Below are positions 22,845-30,396 of a stretch of DNA of 30,396 bases, one piece after another (the stretch's first letter is position 1; each line of letters begins with the position of its first letter). This DNA is from an uncultured Myxococcales bacterium. GTDB lineage: Bacteria > Myxococcota_A > UBA9042 > DTJE01. Where the stretch lies: contig CALJUR010000052.1 of NCBI GenBank assembly GCA_937975765.1, positions 1 to 30,396 of the forward strand, given 5' to 3'. The notes under the pieces are model-generated. The model did not search any database. It was given only the letters and a program-made list of their open reading frames with translations, and was not told the origin of the DNA. Made by a program: the position numbers and the translations under genes.

Positions 22845-23990
22845 ATGGGTCCGCTTCGCCAGTTCGTGATCGCCCTTGCCGTCGCTGCCCTCCTTCCAAT
22901 TGTCGGCCTCGCCAACGACGCGTCCTACCACGGCTTTGGGGCGACCGTGTACCTTGCCCGCGAAGCCCGTGTCCGGATGGTTTCGGAGACGGTCGACATC
23001 CGATTCGTGCGGGACGACGCCACCGATGCCCGCAAGGCCAGACCCTACCTGACGGATGCAACGTTCCGGTTCAGGAACCTCTCCGACAAGGCGGTCACGG
23101 TCCTGATGGGCCACCCGGACTGGCACGTACAGGAGGATTCCGGCTACGGTCACGCCCCGGCCTGGGCCCTGGGCGACTTCAACGTCTGGGTGGACGGGGA
23201 ACCGATCGCGGCGGTTCACCGGGACACTATCGTCATGCCGCCGACGCTCGGCAGGCGAGACATGGATGCGGCGCGGCACTTGCGGCAGGGGGCGTGGACC
23301 TGGGAGGTGACTTTCCCGCCAGGCGGGGAGCGCCTGGTGCGCAACACGTATCGTTTCGGAGGGCTGCAGACCCTTGCTCCCTACACGGACTGCATCGGGG
23401 AGCGGCCTTCCCGGGATGCCCGGCGCGCGTTCTGGGTGCATGCCCGGGACGTGGACCATGGCTGGATGTTCGCGGACGGCACGTGCAGCGTCGCCACCTA
23501 CATCGCGACGTCCGGTCGCACCTGGGGCGGGCCGATCGGCGAGGCCGTGATCACGATGGAAGTGGACCCGACGGTACCACCCCACCTGTTCATCCCGGAA
23601 CCCGCAGCGACCGAGGTCCGCGATGGCCGCGTCGTGTGGCGTTTCCGGAATTGGACGCCCCGCACGGAGCTGTCGATCCGTTCGGTCCATCCGTTGCCAG
23701 GCGAGCATGCATCCGGGTTGCCCGCGTTCGACACAGTGGCGCAGGCGAAGGCCTGGGTGAAGTTCGCCCGAGCCAATCGCTTCGATCGCGGGACGGTGCT
23801 GCGTGTCCGCGCGTGGACGGCGGCGGCGCGCGAGGGCCGCCTGGACGACCCCGTGCTGGCGGCGTTCGACCGGGCGGCGCAGGAACCGCTGGGGGAAGGG
23901 GCCATGCGCGATCCGGTGCGCTGGGCCAGGGAAACGCGTACGATCCTCGACGTGCTGGACCGGTTCGCCGCCAGCCTGCCGCAAGACTGA
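22845..23990 (+). CDS. DUF4424-like exported protein
   Basis: This 381-residue protein has a signal peptide (cleavage after GLA, before ND). It then shows the DUF4424 pattern: mature start NDASYHGFG, ARVRMVSETVDIRF and FRFRNLSDKAVTVLMGHPDW. In DUF4424 the early region describes a sheet-rich domain of unknown function, often in exported proteins. Four Cys occur. The ATG at 22845 follows GGAAGGAAG. The preceding 176 bases show no clear promoter. The family match is moderate and recalled from the pattern, so a related but distinct family is possible. Confidence 0.65.
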   Translation: MGPLRQFVIALAVAALLPIVGLANDASYHGFGATVYLAREARVRMVSETVDIRFVRDDATDARKARPYLTDATFRFRNLSDKAVTVLMGHPDWHVQEDSGYGHAPAWALGDFNVWVDGEPIAAVHRDTIVMPPTLGRRDMDAARHLRQGAWTWEVTFPPGGERLVRNTYRFGGLQTLAPYTDCIGERPSRDARRAFWVHARDVDHGWMFADGTCSVATYIATSGRTWGGPIGEAVITMEVDPTVPPHLFIPEPAATEVRDGRVVWRFRNWTPRTELSIRSVHPLPGEHASGLPAFDTVAQAKAWVKFARANRFDRGTVLRVRAWTAAAREGRLDDPVLAAFDRAAQEPLGEGAMRDPVRWARETRTILDVLDRFAASLPQD

Positions 23991-24052
23991 AGGGGCGGGC
24001 CCGGTCGCTTCGCGTTCCTGGAAAAACCGCGGGATCCGGCGCAATTCCGATC

Positions 24053-24081
24053 TTGGCAAACCGGCGGGACCGTCGTAACTT
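24053..24081 (+). promoter_or_regulatory. Sigma70-type promoter for the small lipoprotein gene
   Basis: TTGGCA (24053-24058) and TAACTT (24076-24081) are separated by exactly 17 bases and lie 38 bases upstream of the ATG at 24119. This is the best promoter in the window and may also serve the coupled genes that follow. Confidence 0.6.
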
Positions 24082-24118
24082 TGCCGCGAGTTCCCGACAT
24101 GGAAGGCAGGGAGGCATC

Positions 24119-24592
24119 ATGGCCCGGCATCCGGTGCGTTGGGCGCTGGCACTCGTGGCACTTGCGGCTGCGTCTTGTTCCGACTGTTCCTGCGACTGGG
24201 AGGGCGGGCAGACGTTCTCGCTCGTGGCCGCCAGCGTGGACGGAAACCTGTTCTACGCCGATGTCGAGGTGAAAGGCGCTCCCTGCTGCGAGGACCGCTG
24301 GACGCGCACGGTGACGATCCGGGCCGCCCTGGAAGGGGCGACCGGCGAGGTCGTCGCGGAGCGGGTCGCCGCGAAGCAGGGAGCGGCGTTGCTGGTCGAT
24401 GGCGACGGGCAGGTGGTCATCGCTTCGCTGGGGCTGACGATCCGGCCGATCCCGGGCGACGAACCGATCTCGGTGATGCAGACCCAGGTGGCGGCGTTCG
24501 AGATCGTACAGACCGAGGGTGGCGGCGAGGTCGGTTTCCTGGTGGTGCCGGCGGGACCTGCGGTTTTCGGGGGCCAGACCGCCGAAGAATGA
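24119..24592 (+). CDS. Small Cys-rich lipoprotein
   Basis: This 157-residue protein has a signal sequence ending AAASC, then SDCSCDWEGG, and a beta-rich body with KGAPCCEDRW. The first Cys (20) is the likely lipidation site. The ATG at 24119 follows GGGAGG and a good promoter. It lies 69 bases before the coiled-coil gene on the same strand and may be the first gene of that unit, as an outer or periplasmic partner. No function is recognised. Confidence 0.7.
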   Translation: MARHPVRWALALVALAAASCSDCSCDWEGGQTFSLVAASVDGNLFYADVEVKGAPCCEDRWTRTVTIRAALEGATGEVVAERVAAKQGAALLVDGDGQVVIASLGLTIRPIPGDEPISVMQTQVAAFEIVQTEGGGEVGFLVVPAGPAVFGGQTAEE

Positions 24593-24661
24593 GCCGCGCC
24601 GGCCGGGTCGGATAGGACGAAAGGGCTCCGGGTCGATGGCTTCAATCGCAAGGGGAAATCC

Positions 24662-25735
24662 ATGACGCAGGAACAGGAAAAGGTGCTGGAGCGACCAGTC
24701 GAGTACACGGGTGAAGGCATCTCGGTCCGCGCGCTGGAGGAGTCGATCAGCGACGCACGTCGCCAGCAGGATGTCAAGGTCGGGGAATTGAGGCAGCTGC
24801 GCGAGCGAAACGTCGAGATCCAGAAAGCGATGGCCGAGGAAGTCCGCAAGCTTCGGAAACTCTCCGACTACGTGTCGGCCGGGCGGCTGAAGGGCGGCTT
24901 CGTGGCGAACCTGAAGGAGATCCTGTCCTACATCCCCGGGATCCGGCGTCTGTCGATCACGCAGCGTTCCATCGAGGAGTTGCTGCGCCAGCAGTACGAG
25001 ATAAGCGCCCGGCGCGTCAAGGAGGCGGCCGAGTTCGCGGATCGGCTGACAGCGGCGGAGTCGCAACTGCGCGACGAGATCGATCGGCTCAACGAGCGCA
25101 TCATCGATTCGGCGAAGAACGAGGAGCGTGCAGCCAACTACTTGCTGGAGGTCAATGCCGTCTTCCAGGAGGCACAGGCCCGGGTGGCCGCACAGGAGAC
25201 CGGTTCCGTCGCAGTGCGCGAGGCACAGGCCGAGGTCGACCGCATCAAGCGAGTCCTGGCCGACCATTCGATGCGCCTGCAGCTGTATGCGACCGCCGAG
25301 GATCGGCTGTCGCGCCTGAAGGAAGGGTCGGTGCGCATCGCCGAGACCATCGCGAACCTGCAGACTGACATCCGCCAGTACGTGGTCGCCGCCGGCGAGA
25401 AACTGGATCTCGCAGCCGGCCAGATCCAGGCCATCGGCACGGCCGCTGACGCCTCGGTCGTCGTGCTGGAACTGAAGCGCTCACTGGATGCGATGACCGC
25501 GTCGATGAACGAGACGACCCGATTCGTTTCGGAGACGCAGATCTACTTCCGGAAGACCATCGACGACCTGGTCGGGGAACTGGAGATCTACGACGACCAG
25601 ACCCGCAAGGTGCTCGAGACCAACCTGGCGGCCAGCCGCGAGATCGAGGATCGGCGCATCGCCGAGGCGGTACAGACCGCGCTCCAGCGCAAGGCCGAAG
25701 GCGGCGGACCGGAGGGCGCGGGGGCGGCCGGATGA
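24662..25735 (+). CDS. Long coiled-coil protein (weakly TelA-like), first gene of a coupled module
   Basis: This 357-residue cytoplasmic-type protein has no signal peptide and long heptad-rich helices at about 25-70, 95-215 and 255-345. Charged residues dominate, with a short break at GGFVANLKEILSYIPGIRR. The segment LSDYVSAGRLKGG and the overall helical build recall TelA-type proteins, which occur in tellurite/stress-response clusters; this match is weak. The ATG at 24662 follows AAGGGG. Its stop overlaps the ATG of the next gene (ATGA), so production is linked. It may be a scaffold for the AAA+ and GHKL ATPases encoded downstream. Confidence 0.75.
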   Translation: MTQEQEKVLERPVEYTGEGISVRALEESISDARRQQDVKVGELRQLRERNVEIQKAMAEEVRKLRKLSDYVSAGRLKGGFVANLKEILSYIPGIRRLSITQRSIEELLRQQYEISARRVKEAAEFADRLTAAESQLRDEIDRLNERIIDSAKNEERAANYLLEVNAVFQEAQARVAAQETGSVAVREAQAEVDRIKRVLADHSMRLQLYATAEDRLSRLKEGSVRIAETIANLQTDIRQYVVAAGEKLDLAAGQIQAIGTAADASVVVLELKRSLDAMTASMNETTRFVSETQIYFRKTIDDLVGELEIYDDQTRKVLETNLAASREIEDRRIAEAVQTALQRKAEGGGPEGAGAAG

Positions 25736-26811
25736 CCGACCCGGTGCCTGCCGGCGTAACGCGCCAGGGGAAGGTGGCCGCGCAGCGCCTTGAAGGGTCG
25801 ACGGCGGATGCATGGATTCGACGGGTCTGCGCAGCGGTGACTGCGGCCCGGCTCAACGCGTACTACCCGGACGTTCAGCGCATGCGGTCGCACATGGAGG
25901 CGATGACATCCGATGTCCATCGTGGCCTGTACGCCGGCGTGGACGTGGACCCGCGGTCCTGCCTGCCGACCTATCGTGAGTGGGTCCGGGTGCGGACCGA
26001 CGGCGAGGTCGCCTTGAAGGAACTGCCCCGTCTGCCCTCCGAATGGGAACTGGCCGAGAAGGCGAAGCATAACCCCGAGGCCATCCACGGACGCCTGATG
26101 CTGAAGCGCGCCTACTATCAGGACCTGGTGAAACGGCCGCTGGCGCCGCTGGGCGAAGCAGAGGCCAGGTTGCGCAAGGTCGATCCGTCCAGCCGGACGG
26201 CCTGGTTCCTGGTGGTCATGGACAAGCTCGAGGCGAACGGCCTGTACTCCCGCTACTCGGTCGCGTTGTCGCAGCAATCGTCGCTGTGGCGCCGACCGCT
26301 GGTCCAACTGGACAGCGAGCAGGCCGAGGCGACGTCCGAACTGCGTGCCGTGGTCTTCCGGATGGCGACATTCGGTGCCGAGGCCACCTTCGCTCAGCTG
26401 GCGTCCTTGGGGGACCTGAGCGTCGAGTCTGTGGTCCGCGGGACGATCGGCCCCTTCGCGGCGCCGGAGATCTCGCTACCCGGAGACATCAAGGCGTCAG
26501 GGGGGGGGCCGGACGGGTGCAGGGCGGCGTTGCACGGGGTCGTCGCGGATCGTCCGGACGTGATCGCCGGGGCCTTCACGCTGGACATGGCGGCCTGCGA
26601 CCTGTCCGCGGATCGCGACAACGACCCGTTCGAGGACCCGCTGGCCGCAGCCCTTTCCCCGGCGGCGCGAACCGAGTGGGAACGGGGCCGTGAAGGGCTG
26701 GGCTACCACGTCTTCCGGGACCGGAAATTCGCGGTGTCACGGGGGCTGGAGGACGCGGTTGGGGCACTGTGCGCCGCGCGCGGCACGCGGAACGTCATCA
26801 ACGGCTTCTGA
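25732..26811 (+). CDS. Unknown protein, second gene of the coupled module
   Basis: This 359-residue protein has no signal peptide, no membrane segment and no recognised domain. The first half is charged and helical (TADAWIRRVCAAVTAARLNAY, LPSEWELAEKAKHNPEAI). The middle is Leu/Ala-rich, and a C-terminal part (ASGGGPDGCRAALHGVVADR onward) resembles a small alpha/beta unit. Its ATG overlaps the stop of the coiled-coil gene, and it ends 13 bases before the AAA+ gene. The tight coupling suggests it works in the same complex, perhaps as an adaptor or substrate-binding subunit. That is inference from position only. Confidence 0.7.
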   Translation: MTDPVPAGVTRQGKVAAQRLEGSTADAWIRRVCAAVTAARLNAYYPDVQRMRSHMEAMTSDVHRGLYAGVDVDPRSCLPTYREWVRVRTDGEVALKELPRLPSEWELAEKAKHNPEAIHGRLMLKRAYYQDLVKRPLAPLGEAEARLRKVDPSSRTAWFLVVMDKLEANGLYSRYSVALSQQSSLWRRPLVQLDSEQAEATSELRAVVFRMATFGAEATFAQLASLGDLSVESVVRGTIGPFAAPEISLPGDIKASGGGPDGCRAALHGVVADRPDVIAGAFTLDMAACDLSADRDNDPFEDPLAAALSPAARTEWERGREGLGYHVFRDRKFAVSRGLEDAVGALCAARGTRNVINGF

Positions 26812-26824
26812 CGAAGGAAGAAGA

Positions 26825-28471
26825 ATGGACGCAATCGAGGTCGTCTTGTCGGGCTCCGGCCACGCGCCCGATGCGGCAGCGGGCGCGGTGCGCTCGTCGG
26901 GTCTGGCGGCGGTGGTCCTGGCATCGGCACCGGGAACCTTCGGTGCCTCGTCGCTGGTCGTGGGGACCCTGGAGGATCTGGCGGCGTCGATCGACCTGGG
27001 ACTGGCCGCCGCCGAAGTGCTGGCCGCGCGGATCGTCCCGGAAGCGGGCGTCGAGGGCTTCAGCGTCCCGGACCTGACGGCGGGCCAGCGAGGCATCGTG
27101 TCCGCGTTCCAGGCGATCGTGACGGCGGACGCGTTCCTGCGGTCGGCATCGAAGCGGTTTCCGCTGCCCGAGGTCGATGGGGCCCTGGACCCCGAGGGCC
27201 TACGGGATCTTCTGGAACGGGCGTTGGATCCGGCTGAATTCGCCACGCGCATGCTGGGCCTGGCCCGTCGCTACGTCGAGATGCACCCGCCCCGCGAGAC
27301 GTCCCGCGCGGTCGGTGCGGCGCCGGCGCTGGCGGCGTTCCTGGAACTCTTCCGGCGGGCGGTGCTGGCCGTGGTCGGCAGCGCGTTGAAACCGTTCGGC
27401 GACGCGCTGAAGGCCCGGCCGATCCGGGTGGCGGGCCATCCGTACGACGGCCTGGTGCTGCGGCCGGTCACCGAGTCCCCGTCAGGCCTGCTGCCGGCGC
27501 GTCCCGAGGAGGTGGTCGGCAACGAGGAATACCTTCGGGTCGGGCTGCGGCTGGCGCGCGACGTGGCGGCCTACGACTTCGCGGCGCGGCGGAACCCCAA
27601 GCGACTGAATTCGATCCTGTTCGGTCTGGGCAGGTCCGGCTGCGGCAAGACATTCAGTGCCCATGCCATCGGCAACTCGTTCCTGGATCATTGTCGTCGC
27701 AACGACATCGCGGCACGGTTCCTGGTGATCCGGCGAACGGACTGGGCATCGTCCTACCAGAACGCCTCGGCGCTGAACCTGGTCCGGATCTTTCGCGAGG
27801 GGGTCCTGGGGTTCGACGGCGTTTGCGGGGTCTACTGGGCCGACATCGACACGGCATTCGCATCGCGTGGCGACAACGACCTGCGGATGGAGGAGAAGCA
27901 GAACCTGGGCGCGCTGTTCGGATTGTTCGACGGGACGATCCTGCCGAAGAACGGCAAGTGGTTCCTGATTTGCGACGCGAACACGATGAACATGGACGAG
28001 GCTACCATCAGCCGGATCAGCCAGAACCCGATCATCGTCCCGGGGCCGACGAGCCCGGAGCACTTCACGCGGTTGATGCGGGACGTGATGCTGCGCGACG
28101 TGCGGAACTTCGTTCCGGCAGACGACGTGGCGTGGGAACGAGTAGGGTCAAAGGCCGCCTCGCTGGGCTTGACCGGCCGGAACATCGAGTCGGTCTGCGG
28201 GAACATCCGGGCCAGGATCCAGGATTTCGACTATCCGGAAGAGTATTTCCGCGCAACCCCGGAGGAGCGGGCCGCGATGATCGAGCGGCTGTCGCACCCG
28301 GTGACCGAACACGGGCTTATCGACGGGCTGCAGGCCATTGCGGACTTCCAGCGGGAGGCCGGGGAACGGGCGGAACGCGAGCGGTTCGAGCGGGAGGTCC
28401 GGGACCTGGTGCGCCAGTTGAACGCCGGGCGGGCGGCTGCCGAGAGGGCGGTCGAGGGGGCACTGTCGTGA
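26825..28471 (+). CDS. AAA+ ATPase with a long unique N-terminal region
   Basis: This 548-residue protein starts at an ATG (26825) with AGGAAG upstream. Residues 1-230 match no family I recognise. An AAA+ core follows at about 232-460: Walker A GLGRSGCGKT (267-276), a Walker B-like strand VYWADID (336-342), sensor-1-like LICDANT with Asn386, and SRISQNP with Arg398 as a candidate finger. A helical lid (about 440-480) and a charged C-terminal helix complete it. The second acidic residue of Walker B is Asp rather than Glu, and Trp precedes it. Such ATPases remodel proteins or DNA. The stop overlaps the GTG of the next gene (GTGA), so it is made together with the FHA/Hsp90-like protein. Its substrate is unknown. 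Confidence 0.8.
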   Translation: MDAIEVVLSGSGHAPDAAAGAVRSSGLAAVVLASAPGTFGASSLVVGTLEDLAASIDLGLAAAEVLAARIVPEAGVEGFSVPDLTAGQRGIVSAFQAIVTADAFLRSASKRFPLPEVDGALDPEGLRDLLERALDPAEFATRMLGLARRYVEMHPPRETSRAVGAAPALAAFLELFRRAVLAVVGSALKPFGDALKARPIRVAGHPYDGLVLRPVTESPSGLLPARPEEVVGNEEYLRVGLRLARDVAAYDFAARRNPKRLNSILFGLGRSGCGKTFSAHAIGNSFLDHCRRNDIAARFLVIRRTDWASSYQNASALNLVRIFREGVLGFDGVCGVYWADIDTAFASRGDNDLRMEEKQNLGALFGLFDGTILPKNGKWFLICDANTMNMDEATISRISQNPIIVPGPTSPEHFTRLMRDVMLRDVRNFVPADDVAWERVGSKAASLGLTGRNIESVCGNIRARIQDFDYPEEYFRATPEERAAMIERLSHPVTEHGLIDGLQAIADFQREAGERAERERFEREVRDLVRQLNAGRAAAERAVEGALS

Positions 28472-30350
28472 GCCGGATGACCGTCGGCTTCGTCGTACTC
28501 GACGGGTTCGGGCGCGGGGCCCGGATTGGGGTGTCGAAGCCGGTGGCCGTCGTCGGCAGTGGCCGCGGCGCGGACATCCGCTTCCAGGGCCGAGGACTGG
28601 CCCGCCGGCACTTCAGCGTGTCTTGCGAGGGCGAGTACTGGTTTCTCGAAGATCTGGGTTCGCGTTCGGTGACCCTGTACGACGGGCAGCCGGTGGATCG
28701 ACGGGAGATCACGTCGGACGGGGTGATCCAGGCGGGCGACCTGCGCCTGCAGCTGGCGCCATTGGTCGAGGAGGCCGCTGCGGGGGACGTGGCCGTGGAT
28801 GCGCGGCTAGGGGACACAACGTCGCCGTCGGATGGCGCCCTTGAGACCGCGCGCGACGCGGACCGCGGTGACGCACTGCAGGTCCTTGTGAACCAGTTCT
28901 CTGAGCCGCTGGCATTCTTCCGCGAACTGGTCCAGAACGCGGTGGACGCGGGCAGCCCGGAAGTCGATATCGGCTTCGAATACCGCGAGTCGGAGGCCAG
29001 CCCGGACGACGGCGTCATGGTGATCTCGGTCGATGACTACGGCGCCGGCATGGACCGGCACATCATCGACACGAAGTTGACGCGGCTGTTCTCGTCGTCG
29101 AAGGACAACGACTACACCAAGATTGGCAAGTTCGGGATCGGGTTCGTGTCGGTCTTCGCGCCACAGCCGGACGCCGTATGCGTCGATACGTCCCGGGGCG
29201 GGGAGAACTGGCGCGTCCTGTTCCGCAAGGATCGCACCTTCCAGCGGTTCGCCCGGGACGTTCCGGTGGATGGGACGAGGATCCGCATCTTCAAGACCGT
29301 GCCGCGCGACGAGTACGAGGCAGTGCGGAAGCGGTCGCGCGAGGTCGTGTCGCACTGGTGCCGCTACCTGACAGCGATCGTGCGAGTCGAGGGCGAACCC
29401 ATCAACCAGCCGTTCGCCGTCGAAGGGGTCGTGACGGCGGAATACGTGGAGGAGGGCACGCGGATCGTCGCGGCAATCCTTGGTCAGGAGCAGGGCTTCA
29501 CGTCGTACTACAACAGCGGACTGACGCTTCACGAGGGGGACGACGGCACCGAATACGGCCTCGCCGCGCGAATCGACTCGCGGTTTATCGAGCACACGCT
29601 GACCCGCGACAACATCATCCGGGACCGGAACCACCAGAAGGCGCTGGCATTGCTGCACCGCCTGGCCGAGGGTGACCTGACGCGCCGCCTGTTCGACCGA
29701 TTGGCCGAGGCGGGGGGGTCGCCTTCCACGGACGTTGCCCTGATGGCTGCCCTGCGGATGCGCCTGGATTGGAAGGCGGGTCTGCCAAGGGAGTTCCGGG
29801 ACCGCCCGATCTTCCCGGCTGTCGGCCGGGGCCCCGTGTCGATCCACGACTGCGTCCATGCGGCCAGGAAACAACGCCTGCTGTGGGCGGGTATCGACTC
29901 TCCGCTGGGCAAGGCGCTAGCAGAACGCGGCTTCGTGGTGGTTCGGGCGGCCTCGATGCACGACGAAGCGATCTTCGCGGTGGCGCGGGCGGCGCTCCAC
30001 ATGCCCGACCCGGTCGCCGCGCGTTTCTGCCTTCCGGCCGAAGGGGAGCCGGCCGGGGGCGAGGCATTGCGAACGGCTGTCCTGCGGCTGCTGCGCCGCC
30101 ACGAAGCGCGGGTCGCCGACGTGGCCTGGGGACGGCTCGACACCGACGGCTCCCTGGTGGCGGATCGGATCGCCGTAACGATGGCGAACCTTTCGGAGCC
30201 GGAACCGGTCGATTGCGCCCAAATGCTCGGGGATTCGCTGTTCTCGAAATCCCGCGTCCTGGTCCTGAACACGGGACATCCGGCGGCGCCGGACCTGGCC
30301 CGTCTGGCGGTGTTCGAGCCCGAACTGGCCGCGTACATGACGACGAAGCT
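28468..30350 (+). CDS. FHA domain fused to an Hsp90-like GHKL ATPase (3' end cut off)
   Basis: At least 627 residues are encoded from a GTG overlapping the preceding stop; an ATG three codons later is the alternative start. Residues about 15-100 form an FHA domain (GSGRGADI, LARRHFSV, EDLGSRSVTLYDG). Residues about 138-330 form a GHKL ATPase of the Hsp90 type. It has ELVQNAVDAG (153-162; Glu153 and Asn157 are the catalytic and Mg residues), VDDYGAGMD at 188-196 and KIGKFGIGF at 218-226. A long C-terminal region of unknown type continues into the insert end at 30350. FHA domains read phosphothreonine, so this ATPase is probably steered by a Ser/Thr kinase. Coupling an FHA to an Hsp90-like ATPase next to an AAA+ ATPase is unusual. 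The frame is open to the adapter. Confidence 0.85.
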
Positions 30351-30396
30351 AGATCGGAAGAGCACACGTCTGAACTCCAGTCACCGAATACGATAT
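30351..30396 (+). other. Illumina Read-2/P7 adapter with index, right end
   Basis: The sequence from AGATCGGAAGAGC onward is the Read-2 adapter, followed by CGAATACGAT, the reverse complement of the index at the left end, and two further adapter bases. Insert DNA ends at 30350. Confidence 0.98.

Noticed and set aside
1..30396. CRISPR array, insertion sequence or integrase gene
   Set aside because: No regularly spaced direct repeats, transposase or integrase motifs were seen on either strand.

Overview
This is a 30.3 kb metagenomic-type insert with the same Illumina Read-2/P7 adapter and 10-nt index at both ends (1-44 and 30351-30396), so both terminal genes are cut. The insert is GC-rich with strongly G/C-biased third codon positions. 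It is full of lipoproteins with Asp/Gly/Pro-rich linkers after the lipobox Cys, Cys-rich exported proteins, a eukaryote-type Ser/Thr kinase beside an FHA-sigma54 activator, and an FGE-domain lipoprotein. This repertoire suggests a Myxococcota-like (former deltaproteobacterial) bacterium. No 16S or ribosomal marker is present, so the placement is inference.

Left part (45-8.69 kb). A minus-strand block reads: lipoprotein, flavoprotein oxidoreductase, Ser/Thr kinase (interrupted by a one-base frameshift), FHA-sigma54 activator, YafK-type L,D-transpeptidase and the first codons of one more gene. The kinase and activator look like a signalling pair. On the plus strand are a free-standing beta-barrel protein resembling the ligand-binding domain of the CBASS effector Cap15, with no cyclase nearby, and a lipin/LNS2-type HAD phosphatase lipoprotein. 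A minus-strand lipoprotein of unknown function ends the part.

Middle part (about 8.7-14.15 kb). This is phage-like: a beta-helix tail-spike-type protein without a convincing start, a host-style Cys-rich lipoprotein, a 3' tRNA (or tmRNA) end of the kind used as an attachment core, then an overlapping early operon. The operon encodes a replisome organizer carrying a DnaA domain I and internal iteron-like repeats, a DUF1937 protein, and a sigma-region-4/zinc-ribbon/HTH protein. It is followed by a phage-style start with a perfect Shine-Dalgarno that dies after 30 codons. Tail-end genes, att core, then early genes is the order of a circular phage around attP, yet both outer edges are broken. The segment is therefore either a degraded element or a chimeric joint.

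Right part (14.15-30.35 kb). On the minus strand lie an FGE/TPR lipoprotein, a 14-repeat (probably double seven-bladed) beta-propeller exported protein with a 77-residue partner gene, and a DUF2157 + GDYXXLXY membrane pair. On the plus strand are an exported alpha-helical Cys-containing protein, a DUF4424-like exported protein and a small lipoprotein with a good sigma70-type promoter. Last comes a tightly coupled module: coiled-coil protein, unknown protein, AAA+ ATPase, and an FHA domain fused to an Hsp90-like GHKL ATPase that runs off the end. This module and the orphan Cap15-like protein are the best candidates for undescribed biology.
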